In this document: one piece after another, positions 25,378 through 37,241 of the stretch
Position numbering within the stretch: position 1 is the stretch's first letter
Layout of the letters: each line of letters starts with the position of its first letter
Assembly: GCF_016623495.1 (NCBI RefSeq)
Contig: NZ_JAEHHL010000001.1
Location: 744,001-808,000, forward strand
Origin: Thermohalobaculum xanthum
GTDB lineage: Bacteria; Pseudomonadota; Alphaproteobacteria; Rhodobacterales; Rhodobacteraceae
Direction of reading: 5' to 3'
Length of the DNA: 64,000 bases
Made by a program: the position numbers and the translations under genes
The notes under the pieces: model-generated
Database searches by the model: none
What the model saw: the letters and a program-made list of their open reading frames with translations, nothing else
What the model was told of the DNA's origin: nothing

Positions 25378-27357
25378 ATGGATGAACCAGTCGGGGTCGA
25401 GGTCATCGAGACCGAGTGGATCACCTTGCCCGACGGCACGCGCCTCGCGGCGCGTATCTGGCTGCCCGAGAACGCGCGAGCGAACCCGGCGCCGGCTGTT
25501 CTGGAATTCCTTCCCTATCGGCGCCGCGACGTCACCGCGCCGCGCGACGAGAGCACCTATCCGGGCCTCGCCCTGCAGGGAATTGCCGGCGTCCGGGTAG
25601 ACATGCGTGGCACGGGCGACAGCGATGGGCTCTACGACGACGAGTACTCGGAAACCGAGCTCTCCGACGCAGAAGCGGTGATCGCCTGGATCGCGTCGCA
25701 GCCGTGGTGCTCGGGCTCGGTCGGCATGATGGGCATCTCGTGGGGCGGCTTCAACGCCTTGCAGGTAGCCTGGCGCAAGCCACCCGCGTTGAAGGCCGTG
25801 ATCTCGATCGCATCGACGGTGGACCGGTTCGCCGACGACATCCACTATCGCGGCGGGGCGCAGCTTTCGGCGCAGGCCTACTGGTCGAACACGATGCTCG
25901 GCAACATTGCGCGTCCACCTGACAGCGCCGTGGTCGGCCCCGCCTGGCGCGAGATCTGGCAAAAGCGCCTCGATGCGCTGACACCGCCCATTTCGACGTG
26001 GCTGCGGCACCAGCGTCGAGACGATTTCTGGCGGCACGGTTCCGTCTGCGAGGATTTTTCCCGGCTCATCACCCCCTCCCTCGTCATTGCGGGCTGGGCG
26101 GACGGGTATCGGAACACACCGTGGAAGGCTGTCGAAGGGACCGGCGGACGGGTTCGCGCGCTTACCGGCCCCTGGATCCACAAGTATCCGCATTTCGCAT
26201 GGCCACGCCCGCGTGCCGATTTCGTCTCCGAGGCCGGCCAATGGTTCAACCGGTGGCTGGCGGGCCGGGATGGCGCCGAGTTGCCGCTCCATCGCCTCTT
26301 CGTCTCGGAAGCCGTCCGACCCGGCGGTCGACGCGAAGACGAATCGGGACGCTGGGTCTCGATCGACGCGCAGAGCCCTGCCTCCGAAAGCCGGTTCTGG
26401 CTTGTCGACAGCCGGCTGGCCGACCGGCCAGGCCCTGCCAAGCCGGTGACGATTTCAACCCGACAGGACTGCGGCACCGAGGGCGGCGAGTTCTTCACGG
26501 TGAACCCCGAAGGCGATCTGCCGGGCGATCAGCGGGCGGACGATGCCCTCTCGCATTGCTTCGAGACAGGAAGGCTGGAACAGCCGATCGACCTGATCGG
26601 GCGACCGGTGCTGCGCCTTCGCGTCGCGCTCGACGCGCCGGTCGGGGCGCTCGTGGCCCGACTCGTCGACGTCCATCCGGACGGCGCCGCACACCGGGTG
26701 TCGATGGCAATCCTCAACCTGACGCACCGGCATGGCAGCGAGACCCCGAACCCCATGGACCCCGGCAAGGCCGAGCCGGTCGAGATCGTCTTCGACGCGG
26801 CGGGATATCGGTTCAAGCCTGGCCACCGCATCAGGCTCGCACTCTCAACGGCGTATTTCCCGATGGTCCTGCCAGCACCCGGTGCCGTTGCGGCGACCAT
26901 TGAAACCGGCACGGCCGAGCTTGTGGTGCCCCGGGCGGCGGCGCACGATGTCGAGGTTTCACCGCCCGACGACCCCTCTCCCCTGCCCCGCTATCCGATG
27001 CACGCGCCGGCCTCCGCCAGCCACGAGGTCCGGCGCGATCCCGGCTCGGGCCGCGTCACGGTCGACCGCAGCGATGACACGGGCGAGATCGAGCATCCCG
27101 GAAACGGCATGATCTGGCGCGAGACGCGTCGCTCCTCGTGGTCGATCGGGCCGGACGACCCGCTCGGCTTCGAGGGCGTGGAAGAAATGGTCGCGATGCG
27201 CCTCCGCGACGGTGTCCAGACCGAAGTCACTGCACATCACCGGCTGACGGCGAGCGCCGAGCGCTGGTTTATCGAGGCGAGTCTCACAACCCGTGTCGAC
27301 GGCGCCGAGACCTTCTCGCGCGCGTGGCGCTCGGAAATCGAGCGCGACCTGATGTAG
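25378..27357 (+). CDS. CocE/NonD-family alpha/beta hydrolase (X-Pro dipeptidyl-peptidase-like S15)
   Basis: A 659-residue serine hydrolase. Nucleophile Ser121 sits in GISWGG; the acid is likely Asp in AGWADGYRNT (about 240) and the base His in GPWIHKYPH (about 270). A C-terminal jelly-roll domain (about 430-580; RLRVALDAPVGALVARLVDVHPDG) is typical of CocE and glutaryl-7-ACA acylase relatives. No signal peptide is seen. It hydrolyses an ester, amide or acyl-Pro bond of an unknown substrate. Located 67 bases after a solute-binding-protein gene, it probably processes what that protein imports. Confidence 0.87.
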   Translation: MDEPVGVEVIETEWITLPDGTRLAARIWLPENARANPAPAVLEFLPYRRRDVTAPRDESTYPGLALQGIAGVRVDMRGTGDSDGLYDDEYSETELSDAEAVIAWIASQPWCSGSVGMMGISWGGFNALQVAWRKPPALKAVISIASTVDRFADDIHYRGGAQLSAQAYWSNTMLGNIARPPDSAVVGPAWREIWQKRLDALTPPISTWLRHQRRDDFWRHGSVCEDFSRLITPSLVIAGWADGYRNTPWKAVEGTGGRVRALTGPWIHKYPHFAWPRPRADFVSEAGQWFNRWLAGRDGAELPLHRLFVSEAVRPGGRREDESGRWVSIDAQSPASESRFWLVDSRLADRPGPAKPVTISTRQDCGTEGGEFFTVNPEGDLPGDQRADDALSHCFETGRLEQPIDLIGRPVLRLRVALDAPVGALVARLVDVHPDGAAHRVSMAILNLTHRHGSETPNPMDPGKAEPVEIVFDAAGYRFKPGHRIRLALSTAYFPMVLPAPGAVAATIETGTAELVVPRAAAHDVEVSPPDDPSPLPRYPMHAPASASHEVRRDPGSGRVTVDRSDDTGEIEHPGNGMIWRETRRSSWSIGPDDPLGFEGVEEMVAMRLRDGVQTEVTAHHRLTASAERWFIEASLTTRVDGAETFSRAWRSEIERDLM

Positions 27358-27417
27358 CTGCGAGAAAGCGCGGAGCCTCGACTGACACGTGGACCGCAAC
27401 GACGGTCGAATGCGATC

Positions 27418-28363
27418 TCAACCTGGCTCGCGCTCCGAATGGATATCGCCCGCCGCGATGCCTGCCCGATGCTCGACCACTCCGGCGGAGCGCCGCACGA
27501 CGTCGGCAATCTTCATGAACTGGTCGGTCAACGGGCTGGTCTTGCGCCAGATCATGCCAATCGTCCGCGTTGGCCTCGGATCCTCAAACAGTGCGACCGA
27601 AACTCCGGCAGAGCGGGTCTCGACCGGAACTGCCATTTTCGGGATCAGCGTGACACCGATCCCCGCGCCGACCATCTGCACGAGCGTTGAAAGCGAGCTC
27701 CCGTCCAGCAGCTCCCGCGATCGCGTGGCGTGCAGATCGCAAAACGAAAGCGCCTGGTCACGGAAACAGTGCCCCTCTTCGAGCAGCAGCAAGCGCATTT
27801 CACGCAGCGCCTCGCGGTTCGGCACCGGCTTTCCCTCGTCCGCGATCGGCCGCACAAACGCGAACTCCTCGTTGAAGAGCGCGACCTCGGTCAGCGACGG
27901 TTCGGACACCGGCAGTGCGACAATCGCCGCATCAAGGCGTCCATCAGCCAACTCCTCGATCAGCTTCGCCGTCTGGCTTTCGCGCACATAGAGCTCCAGC
28001 GCGCCATAAACATCCGCAAGCTCTCGAAGAACGGTGGGCAGCAGGTACGGAGCGACCGTCGGAATGACGCCGAGGCGCAGGCGGCCCGACAGGTGCCCCT
28101 GCGCTGCACGCGCAAGGTCGCCGAGTTCCTCGACCGCGCGAAGGATCTCGCGCGCCCGCTCGGCAAACTCGTCGCCGAGTCGCGTCAGCTGCAGCTGACG
28201 CGCGCCCCTTTCGAACAGTGCCGCGCCGAGCGATTGCTCGAGCTCCTTGATCTGCATGGACAATGCCGGCTGCGAGATCGCGCATGCATCGGCCGCGCGC
28301 CCGAAATGGCGATGCCGGGCCAACGACTCGAAGTAGCGCAGTTGCTTGAGCGTGAGGTTTTTC

Positions 28364-28365
<2 letters not shown>
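27418..28365 (-). CDS. oxyR: Hydrogen-peroxide-sensing LysR regulator OxyR
   Basis: A 315-residue LysR protein. It has an N-terminal winged helix-turn-helix (LTLKQLRYFESLARHRHFGRAADAC) and the OxyR redox pair, Cys200 and Cys209 in GHCFRDQALSFC, with the same spacing as E. coli Cys199/Cys208. On oxidation it should activate peroxide-defence genes. It is divergent from katG, the classical arrangement. A dyad ATAA-N7-TTAT overlaps its own start codon. Confidence 0.93.
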
Positions 28366-30889
<2,524 letters not shown>

Positions 30890-30905
30890 TCGAGACGATC
30901 GCGCG

Positions 30906-30936
30906 CCCGGGCGTGGCCATGCTGGCCATGCCCGGG
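30906..30936 (+). terminator. katG terminator hairpin
   Basis: Fourteen-base arms CCCGGGCGTGGCCA and TGGCCATGCCCGGG with a single G.U pair and a TGC loop, 17 bases after the katG stop. There is no T-run, but the stem is long and very stable. The next gene converges from the other side. Confidence 0.7.
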
Positions 30937-31106
30937 TGCCACCCGCGGCGCCGTAACCCGCCGCCGGTCAGGCGCGGCCGAGACGCGGGCAAGCTCCCCC
31001 ACACCCTGAATGCGTCGCGCTTTCCGAAGCCTTGGCACCGCTGCGATCGCGCTGTCTTCATTTAGGGCCCGTGCCGTTCAGTGCCTGTCGCCCATGATGC
31101 AGCCGA

Positions 31107-31748
31107 TCAACGCTTGGCTGCGGCCGCGGCACTCTGCACCACCGCCCAATCGACGGCCGAGCGCATCGTCTTGCCGAGCGCCTCGTCGAAGGCGGCGACC
31201 ACATCCAGCATCTCGCCCGATGCCGCGGGTGTCTCGAATCCGAAGGACTCCGACGCGATGATGACGCCACGCGGCTCCTCGACGATCTTCATGTTGAGCT
31301 GCACCTGAACGAGGATGTCGCTTCCCCCGTTCGGAACGAGACGCGCCTGAAACTCGCGCAGATCGGTCAGCAAGGTGTAATCGGCCGAAAGCCCGATCGC
31401 CTGTCGCCCCACCGATCGGACCTTGCCGGTGTTCTCGAAGCTCTCGACCAGCAGGGTCTGCACCATCAGCGGCGCACGGTCGACCCAGCCGGATTTCGGA
31501 AAATACTGCACCGCAAACGGATTGGGCTTCACGGCGATACGGTCAGTGTTCAGCCCGGCCGCCGCTGTCGGCTCCTCGATCACGAGCTGCGCATTGAGTT
31601 GCGGCAACCCCGGATCGTAGCTGCTCTTGGGCGTGAGTTCGTAGAGATCCTTCGGGGTCGTCACGGCATTGAGCGTGGCAAGCCCCGTGCACCCGGACAG
31701 CAACAAGGCGGCGCCCAGCGCGCCGAAGCGGTTCAACAACATCATCAT
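31107..31748 (-). CDS. ABC-type transport auxiliary lipoprotein (MlaD/MCE-associated)
   Basis: A 213-residue lipoprotein. The signal ends in the lipobox LLLSGC (Cys20), and the mature part has the ABC-auxiliary lipoprotein fold known from PqiC, with paired beta segments such as LVIEEPTAAAGLNTDRIAV and YTLLTDLREFQARL. It is expected to sit in the outer or inner membrane face and dock with the MCE protein. It is the last gene of the mla-like operon and overlaps the MCE gene by four bases. Confidence 0.85.
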   Translation of the reverse strand: MMMLLNRFGALGAALLLSGCTGLATLNAVTTPKDLYELTPKSSYDPGLPQLNAQLVIEEPTAAAGLNTDRIAVKPNPFAVQYFPKSGWVDRAPLMVQTLLVESFENTGKVRSVGRQAIGLSADYTLLTDLREFQARLVPNGGSDILVQVQLNMKIVEEPRGVIIASESFGFETPAASGEMLDVVAAFDEALGKTMRSAVDWAVVQSAAAAAKR

Positions 31749-33484
31749 CTCCGGAATTCGGGGGCCTGGGTGCCGAGCAGGAACCGCGCCGGATCACGCT
31801 CGATCCGCGCCGTGAGCCGCTCGAGGTTCTGGACGAGCTTTCTCGCCTCCTGCACGAAGCGCACGAACTCGGTCAGCCCGACCTGGGCGAACCCGTCGAT
31901 CTCGTCTCGGTTCTCGACCACGATCGCATTGATGTTTCCAACGAGGCTCTGCGCATTGTCCAGAACGGCACGGACATCCGCGGTGATGCGCGGAAGATCG
32001 GCCGAGGCAGCGCCGACCGACTCCTCGAGCGACGCCACCGTATTGCGGATGTCCTCGAGTATGGCGCCTGCATCCTGTTCGAGAAGGACGCTCGCGCTGT
32101 CGAAGGTGCGGGTTGCCGAGGCCAGCGCGGCGTCCGCACCGGTCAAGGTATTGTCGATGGCCGCAAGCGTCACGTTCGCGCGCTCGAACGTCTCCGCCGC
32201 GGCGCCAAGCGTCCTCTCGGCACCGACTGTGATTGCTTCGAGCCGGCCGGCCGCGGTCTCGATCTCGGGACCGAGCGTCGTGATCAGCCGGTTGATTTCG
32301 CCGGTTGCACTGCGCACGTCAGCCATGATGGCAGGAACATCCTGATCGACGACGCGGTTGACACTGTCGATGGCCGTGCTGGCGCCCTCGACGGCAGCGC
32401 GCGCTTCACGAACCAGCGCCGCGCCCTCGCCCGTGACCAGCGCGTCGACATCACGGGCGAGCGTATCGACCGATTTCAGCGTCGTGTCGGCCTGGTCGAT
32501 CGTCGTGTCGAGGCGGGCGATGACGGTCTCGGCCTCGACGAGCCGCGCGATCGCGGTGTCGGTCAGAACCTCGATCCTGTCGGCAACGCCACCCGCGCGC
32601 ATTCCCAGGTCCTGGGCGACGTTGCCGATCGTGACGGCCGTCTGATCCACCGACGCGATGAGTTTGGGCAGATCGTTCGCGATCAGTTCATTCGCGCTGC
32701 CGAAAGTGGCCTCGGCGCTCTTGAGCGCTGCCGACGCGTCGCCGATCGCCACCTCGGCCTTGCGTATCCCTTCCGTCGCCGCCCGCATCGTCTCGTCGGC
32801 ACTGTTGAGGGTGCGATCAGCCGTTACCGCGAGACCGTCGAGCGTGCCTGAGAACTCGACGACTTCACGCGCCGCGCCTGAGAGGTCGGCCGACAGCGCC
32901 GAGAAATCCTTCAGCACGGTGTCGAGCTCACCCGACGCGCTCTCGAGGTTACTGAGGATCCCCGTGATGGCCTCGCGGTTTTCGTCGCTGACGACCTCGC
33001 GCACCTCCTCGAGCAGCGAGATTGCCTTCTCCAGCAATTCAGGCGCTCCCTCGAAGATGCTCTGGAAGGCTGAACGGGCCGAGGGAATGACCGGGTTCGA
33101 GCCATCGGCCGGACGCGCGAGAGGCGCCGCGCCCGGGCTGCCGCCCGAGAGAGACACGTAAGAGACGCCCGTGACGCCCTGGAACTCGAGCGTGGCCACC
33201 GTGTCGGTCGTGACAGGCGTCTCGGCCGCGATTTCGAGGCCGACGCGCACCTTGCCGGGGTTGTCCTCGTCCAGGGCCAGCGACACGACCTGTCCGACCG
33301 GAAGCCCGTTGAAGCGCACGCTACCTGCCGAACCGAGGCCGGAGACGCTGTCGAAGAGCACATCGTAATAGGCGTACTGCCGGTCGACCTCGACCTTTGC
33401 CAGCCACAGGAAGAAGCCGAGCGCGCCGAGTACACCGAGAATGGTGAAGAGCCCGATCAGGACGTAGTTCGCACGTGTTTCCAT
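31745..33484 (-). CDS. mlaD: MlaD/MCE-domain lipid-transport protein with long coiled-coil tail
   Basis: A 579-residue protein: one N-terminal membrane anchor (about 8-30), one MCE domain (about 38-120, with VRFNGLPVGQV and GVTGVSYVSLSG), then about 420 residues of heptad-like Ala/Leu/Asp/Glu-rich helix ending DPARFLLG. E. coli MlaD is only about 180 residues, so the long helical tail makes this a needle-forming MCE protein that could span the periplasm. It is encoded between mlaF and an auxiliary lipoprotein. Expected role: phospholipid or hydrophobic-compound transfer between membranes. Confidence 0.88.
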   Translation of the reverse strand: METRANYVLIGLFTILGVLGALGFFLWLAKVEVDRQYAYYDVLFDSVSGLGSAGSVRFNGLPVGQVVSLALDEDNPGKVRVGLEIAAETPVTTDTVATLEFQGVTGVSYVSLSGGSPGAAPLARPADGSNPVIPSARSAFQSIFEGAPELLEKAISLLEEVREVVSDENREAITGILSNLESASGELDTVLKDFSALSADLSGAAREVVEFSGTLDGLAVTADRTLNSADETMRAATEGIRKAEVAIGDASAALKSAEATFGSANELIANDLPKLIASVDQTAVTIGNVAQDLGMRAGGVADRIEVLTDTAIARLVEAETVIARLDTTIDQADTTLKSVDTLARDVDALVTGEGAALVREARAAVEGASTAIDSVNRVVDQDVPAIMADVRSATGEINRLITTLGPEIETAAGRLEAITVGAERTLGAAAETFERANVTLAAIDNTLTGADAALASATRTFDSASVLLEQDAGAILEDIRNTVASLEESVGAASADLPRITADVRAVLDNAQSLVGNINAIVVENRDEIDGFAQVGLTEFVRFVQEARKLVQNLERLTARIERDPARFLLGTQAPEFRR

Positions 33485-33511
33485 CCGCGCTCGACCCTCT
33501 CCCGCTTTCTG

Positions 33512-34279
33512 TCAGGCCGTAACCGCGCGGGCGCGGGGGCCATGAAAATATTCGTGCACCCAAGGGTGGTCGACCTTCAGCATCTCGTCCATCGTGCCGG
33601 TCACGAGTACTCGCTTCTCCGCAAGGACGGCGACCCGGTCGCAGATCGCCTGAAGGCTATCCAGGTCATGGGTTACCATGAAGACCGTAAGCCCGAGCGA
33701 TTTCTGAAGCTGACCGATCAGCTCGTCGAACGCGGCGGCGCCGATCGGGTCGAGACCGGCCGTCGGCTCGTCGAGGAACACGATCTCGGGATCGAGCGCG
33801 AGCGCACGCGCGAGCCCCGCGCGTTTGCGCATGCCCCCCGAAAGCTCGGAGGGAAACTTGCCGCAGGCGAGCGGCGGCAGACCGACCATCGAGATCTTCA
33901 GCTCGCCCAAGGCCTTCATCATGGAATGCGGCAGCGAAAGCTGCTCACGCATGGGCGCCTCGACATTCTGCAGAACGGTGAGCGACGAAAACAGCGCGCC
34001 GTCCTGAAAAAGCACGCCCCACCGCTTTTCGATCTCGCGCCGCTCGGCATCGGACGCCTTGAGCACGTCGCGTCCGAAAACCCGGATCGACCCGGCCTTC
34101 GGACGGATCAGGCCGACGATCGTGCGCAGGAGCACGGATTTCCCGGTTCCCGATCCGCCGACGACGCCGAGCACTTCGCCACGGTAGACATCGAGGTCCA
34201 GGCCATCATGCACGACCTGGCTGCCAAACTGGTTGACCAGCCCCCGCACCTCGATAACGGGCTCGCGCGCTCCGCTCAT
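33512..34279 (-). CDS. mlaF: MlaF-type ABC ATPase for lipid transport
   Basis: A 255-residue ABC ATPase with Walker A GGSGTGKSV, signature LSGGMRKRAGLARAL, Walker B EIVFLDEPTAGLDP and switch His in MVTHDLDS. The GMRKR signature and GVLFQDGALFSSLTV segment are typical of MlaF/Ttg2A. It overlaps mlaE by four bases and precedes the MCE gene by 27. It would energise the MlaE permease. Confidence 0.93.
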   Translation of the reverse strand: MSGAREPVIEVRGLVNQFGSQVVHDGLDLDVYRGEVLGVVGGSGTGKSVLLRTIVGLIRPKAGSIRVFGRDVLKASDAERREIEKRWGVLFQDGALFSSLTVLQNVEAPMREQLSLPHSMMKALGELKISMVGLPPLACGKFPSELSGGMRKRAGLARALALDPEIVFLDEPTAGLDPIGAAAFDELIGQLQKSLGLTVFMVTHDLDSLQAICDRVAVLAEKRVLVTGTMDEMLKVDHPWVHEYFHGPRARAVTA

Positions 34280-35397
34280 ACGCCAATCTCCGCGAAGAAC
34301 ACCGAAAAGATCGCGTCGACCACGATCACCGAGAAGATCGACAGGACGACCGAAGCGGTCGTGAGACGGCCGACCGACTCGGCGCTCCCTTCCACCTTGA
34401 GACCCTCGTAGCAGCCGATGACACCGATGATGAAGGCAAAGAACGGCGCCTTGATGAAGCCCACGCCAAGATGCCAGATGTCGGTCGTCTCGTAGAGTCG
34501 GGCAATGAACATGCCCGGGCTGACCCCAAGCTCGATCCAGCTCATCAGGCCGCCACCGAGCAACCCCATCACGTTGGCAATGAACCCGAGCACGGGGAGC
34601 ATGAACAAAAGGGCAAAGACCCGCGGCAGGACCAGCACCTCGATCGGATCAAGCCCGAGCGTGCGCATCGCATCGATTTCCTCGCGGATCTTCATCGACC
34701 CTATCGCTGCGGTAAATGCAGAGCCCGAGCGGCCTGCGACGATGATCGCGGTGAGCAAGATGCCAAGCTCACGCAGCACCGAGATCGCGATCAGGTTCAC
34801 GACGAAGACCTCGGCGCCGAACTGGCGAAGCTGCACCGAGCCCTGGAACGCCAACACCACGCCGATCAGGAAAGCCATGAGCGACACGATGGGAACGGCG
34901 TTGAAGCCGACCTCCTGCATGTGGTGGACGAGGGCGGTTCCCCTCAGCCGGCTCGGCCGGATCAATGTGTTCACGGCGCGCGCCAGCACGAGGCCGATAA
35001 AGCCGAGGATCTCGATGCTGGTGCGGGCGATATCCGCAACCTTCTCACCGACCCCCGCGACCCAGCCGACGAAGCCGCCCGGGGGCTCTTCGATCCCCTC
35101 CGCCGCGGGAAGCCCGCGCGCCACCGTTTCGAGCAGCTCTGCCTCGTGCGGGTCGAGGCCGACGATCTGAACGCGCGAGCCTTCCGCCTCTAGCTTCGCC
35201 TGAAGCTGAAGGATCCGCCATGCTCCGCCGGTGTCGAGCGTATCGACCCTGCTCAGGTCGATAACGACCCGAGCACCCGAGGGCGCTTTGCTCAGGCTGG
35301 GCTCGAGCACATGGAGCGTGGCCATCACCACCTGCCCTGCAATGCTCAGGACCGCTCCATCGCCTTCGCGTCTCATGTCGACGCTCACACCGCTCAT
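34276..35397 (-). CDS. mlaE: MlaE-type permease with fused N-terminal STAS (MlaB-like) domain
   Basis: A 373-residue fusion. Residues 1-95 form a STAS domain (VVIDLSRVDTLDTGGAWRI), equivalent to the separate E. coli MlaB. Residues 110-373 form a MlaE permease with about five membrane segments and the GRSGSAFTAAIGSMKIREEIDAM signature. Fusion explains the absence of a separate mlaB gene. The start at MSGVSVDMRRE gives exactly this domain pair; the 80-codon upstream extension of the open frame lacks sense. It is the first gene of the mla-like operon. Confidence 0.92.
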   Translation of the reverse strand: MSGVSVDMRREGDGAVLSIAGQVVMATLHVLEPSLSKAPSGARVVIDLSRVDTLDTGGAWRILQLQAKLEAEGSRVQIVGLDPHEAELLETVARGLPAAEGIEEPPGGFVGWVAGVGEKVADIARTSIEILGFIGLVLARAVNTLIRPSRLRGTALVHHMQEVGFNAVPIVSLMAFLIGVVLAFQGSVQLRQFGAEVFVVNLIAISVLRELGILLTAIIVAGRSGSAFTAAIGSMKIREEIDAMRTLGLDPIEVLVLPRVFALLFMLPVLGFIANVMGLLGGGLMSWIELGVSPGMFIARLYETTDIWHLGVGFIKAPFFAFIIGVIGCYEGLKVEGSAESVGRLTTASVVLSIFSVIVVDAIFSVFFAEIGV

Positions 35398-35712
35398 CGC
35401 AATGTCATGCTCCCGTGCGCCCCGGCAACCTGCCGAATCTTCGACGCCCGATCGTGGCCTTTTCACGGCGGGCCGTAAACGATTGCATCCTTGCCCGCGC
35501 TCCACCGGAAAAATGGGCAGGGAGCGCCCCCCGAAACATCGCCGCCCGCGCGGCCGCCGGCGCCGGGTCGCCGATACCGGCAAGACTCCGATGCAAGAAC
35601 CGTCGCCCGACACCACAAAAATCACGGCTTCAGCCCGGATTTCGCGATTCACTTTTGAAGTCTCGTGCTCGGGTCATGTAGGCTCGGCATGAAATCACGA
35701 GGGAGAGACCTC
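35398..35712. other. Divergent intergenic region upstream of mlaE and a periplasmic protein gene
   Basis: A 315-base gap that should contain promoters for both directions. I see no consensus promoter that stands out and no repeat. A strong GAGGGAGAG ribosome-binding site stands before the rightward gene. Overlapping short frames on both strands are not credible genes. Confidence 0.35.
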
Positions 35713-36255
35713 ATGTCAGACTTGATTGGCAGCTTGACTGGATCGGATCGCGCGCGCTTTGCATTGTCGCTCGCCATCGCGGCGATTATCGCGCTCGGCT
35801 TCCAGACCGGACCCGCCGAAGCAGCCACGGAAGACGAGGCGAAGCAACTGTGCATGACTGAAATGTCGGGCCCGCAGAAAGCGCTCGAGGTGCGGGAGAC
35901 AAGTCTCGTTCTGCGAGACCGGCAATGGCACTTCTATGGCAACGCCGACTTCGACGATGCCGAGAGCGTGCATTTCGACTGCGTCGTTCACGGCGAGAAG
36001 GTCGTCGCCGTACGCTACCTCGTCCCGGACTCCAGCCGCGCAAGCGGCACGCGCTGGTCGAACGAACGCCCTCGTGGGACCGCACACCAGGGCCTCGAAC
36101 TCAATGAGACCGCGATGAGCGACAATCCCCTGCCGCCCGCCGAGCCGAAGATGATGGAAGCGCCCAAACCGGGCAGCGGCGCACCCGCACTCGGCGGCAA
36201 CGCGGCCGACAAGGAAGGCTCGACTGGCGGGGCCAAGTTCATCAAGGTCAAGTGA
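35713..36255 (+). CDS. Exported protein of unknown function
   Basis: A 180-residue protein with a hydrophobic signal or anchor (about 12-37, ARFALSLAIAAIIALGF ... GPAEAAT). Residues 40-110 contain two cysteines (LCMTEM and HFDCVV) and a small beta-rich domain. The last 50 residues are Pro/Gly/Ala-rich, a low-complexity tail. I do not recognise the family. It stands alone, converging on a PAS-domain gene with a short hairpin between. A longer start 24 codons upstream is possible but has a weaker ribosome-binding site. Confidence 0.65.
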   Translation: MSDLIGSLTGSDRARFALSLAIAAIIALGFQTGPAEAATEDEAKQLCMTEMSGPQKALEVRETSLVLRDRQWHFYGNADFDDAESVHFDCVVHGEKVVAVRYLVPDSSRASGTRWSNERPRGTAHQGLELNETAMSDNPLPPAEPKMMEAPKPGSGAPALGGNAADKEGSTGGAKFIKVK

Positions 36256-36256
36256 G

Positions 36257-36274
36257 GGGCGCTTCGACGCGCCC
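36257..36274. terminator. Short bidirectional hairpin between convergent genes
   Basis: GGGCGC (36257-36262) pairs with GCGCCC (36269-36274) across TTCGAC, with flanking GAG/CTC able to extend it past a bulge. It lies in the 25-base gap between a rightward and a leftward gene, where a shared terminator would be expected. Confidence 0.45.
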
Positions 36275-36280
36275 TCACTG

Positions 36281-36718
36281 TCATCCGGCCGACGCCAGCC
36301 TGTCGCGCCGCGCCAGTTCCGCCTTGAGCCGCTTGCGTTCCTCGAACTCGGCCGTGACGTCGCGCATGACGGCGGCAACGCCTGACAGCCCGCCATGCTC
36401 ATCGGCGACCGGCATGATCGAGAACTGGATCGAGATCCGCGTCCCGTCCTTGCGCGTGGCTGGGACCGAAAGCAGGTCCCCCGCTCCATAGCGCGTCTTG
36501 CCCGTCTTCATCGTACGGAGGTAGCCGGACCAGTGCCGGGCTCTCAGATGCTCAGGCGTGATGATGTCCAGGGACTGGCCGACCGCTTCGCTCCGCTCAA
36601 AACCGAAGATCCGCTCGGCGCCCTCATTCCAGAAGCGAATGATCCCGTGCGCATCCGACACGACCAGCGCATCGGGCATTCCCTCGATCAGCCTGCGGCC
36701 GAGTGCATCGAGATCCAT
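36281..36718 (-). CDS. PAS-domain sensor protein (single domain)
   Basis: A 145-residue protein consisting of one PAS/PAC domain: LIEGMPDALVVSDAHGIIRFWNEGAERIFGF, then VPATRKDGTRISIQFSIMPV and the linker MRDVTAEFEERKRLKAEL. There is no kinase, GGDEF or DNA-binding domain, so it must act through a partner or as a small-molecule sensor. The start MDLDALG has a GAAGGA site; an ATG 15 codons upstream is possible but lacks one. Similar single-PAS proteins in this group sometimes bind haem or flavin; the ligand here is unknown. Confidence 0.8.
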   Translation of the reverse strand: MDLDALGRRLIEGMPDALVVSDAHGIIRFWNEGAERIFGFERSEAVGQSLDIITPEHLRARHWSGYLRTMKTGKTRYGAGDLLSVPATRKDGTRISIQFSIMPVADEHGGLSGVAAVMRDVTAEFEERKRLKAELARRDRLASAG

Positions 36719-36878
36719 CGGCGCATCCTTCGCTTTACCAACCAAACTGAACCACTGCGCCATGGCCGCGGGGCAAAAGGCGCTCAGGGGCGGCCCCAAT
36801 GCAGGCGCTCGGCTTCGCTACCCGCCGAACTGGCGCCTCGAAAACCGACATTCGCGATCCTGGCAAGAGCCGTTGCCC

Positions 36879-37241
36879 TCACGTCCGAACGTCGGCGGCT
36901 TCGAGATACTCCTTCAGCGCGATCGCGTTGTTGTGCGCCTCGTCCTTCGCGGCGTAGACGAGCGTCACCGGCCCCTCCCTCAGCCGCTGGCGAAGGTCCG
37001 CGATGGCCTGCGGGCAACCGTCGAGCTCACGTGCATAGCGCCATCGAAACTCGTTCCACTTCGAGGGATCATGGCCGAACCACGTCCTGAGCCCCTCGCT
37101 TGGCGCAAGGTCGCGCGCCCAGTGGTGGATGCGAAGCCGATCCTTCGCCAACCCGCGCGGCCAGAGCCGGTCGACCAGCACGCGCTGCCCGTCCGACTGA
37201 CGGGCCGCGCGATAGGCGCGCTTTACGCGCAGCCCGCTCAC
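36879..37241 (-). CDS. DUF488 (YeaO-like) protein
   Basis: A 120-residue protein with the DUF488 hallmarks: an R-x-Y-x-A start strand, VLVDRLWPRGLAKDRLRIHHWARDLAPS and the C-terminal VTLVYAAKDEAHNNAIALKEYL. The biochemical role of the family is unclear; it is widespread in bacteria. It overlaps the upstream 5-formyltetrahydrofolate cyclo-ligase gene by four bases, so the two are co-expressed. Confidence 0.9.
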   Translation of the reverse strand: MSGLRVKRAYRAARQSDGQRVLVDRLWPRGLAKDRLRIHHWARDLAPSEGLRTWFGHDPSKWNEFRWRYARELDGCPQAIADLRQRLREGPVTLVYAAKDEAHNNAIALKEYLEAADVRT

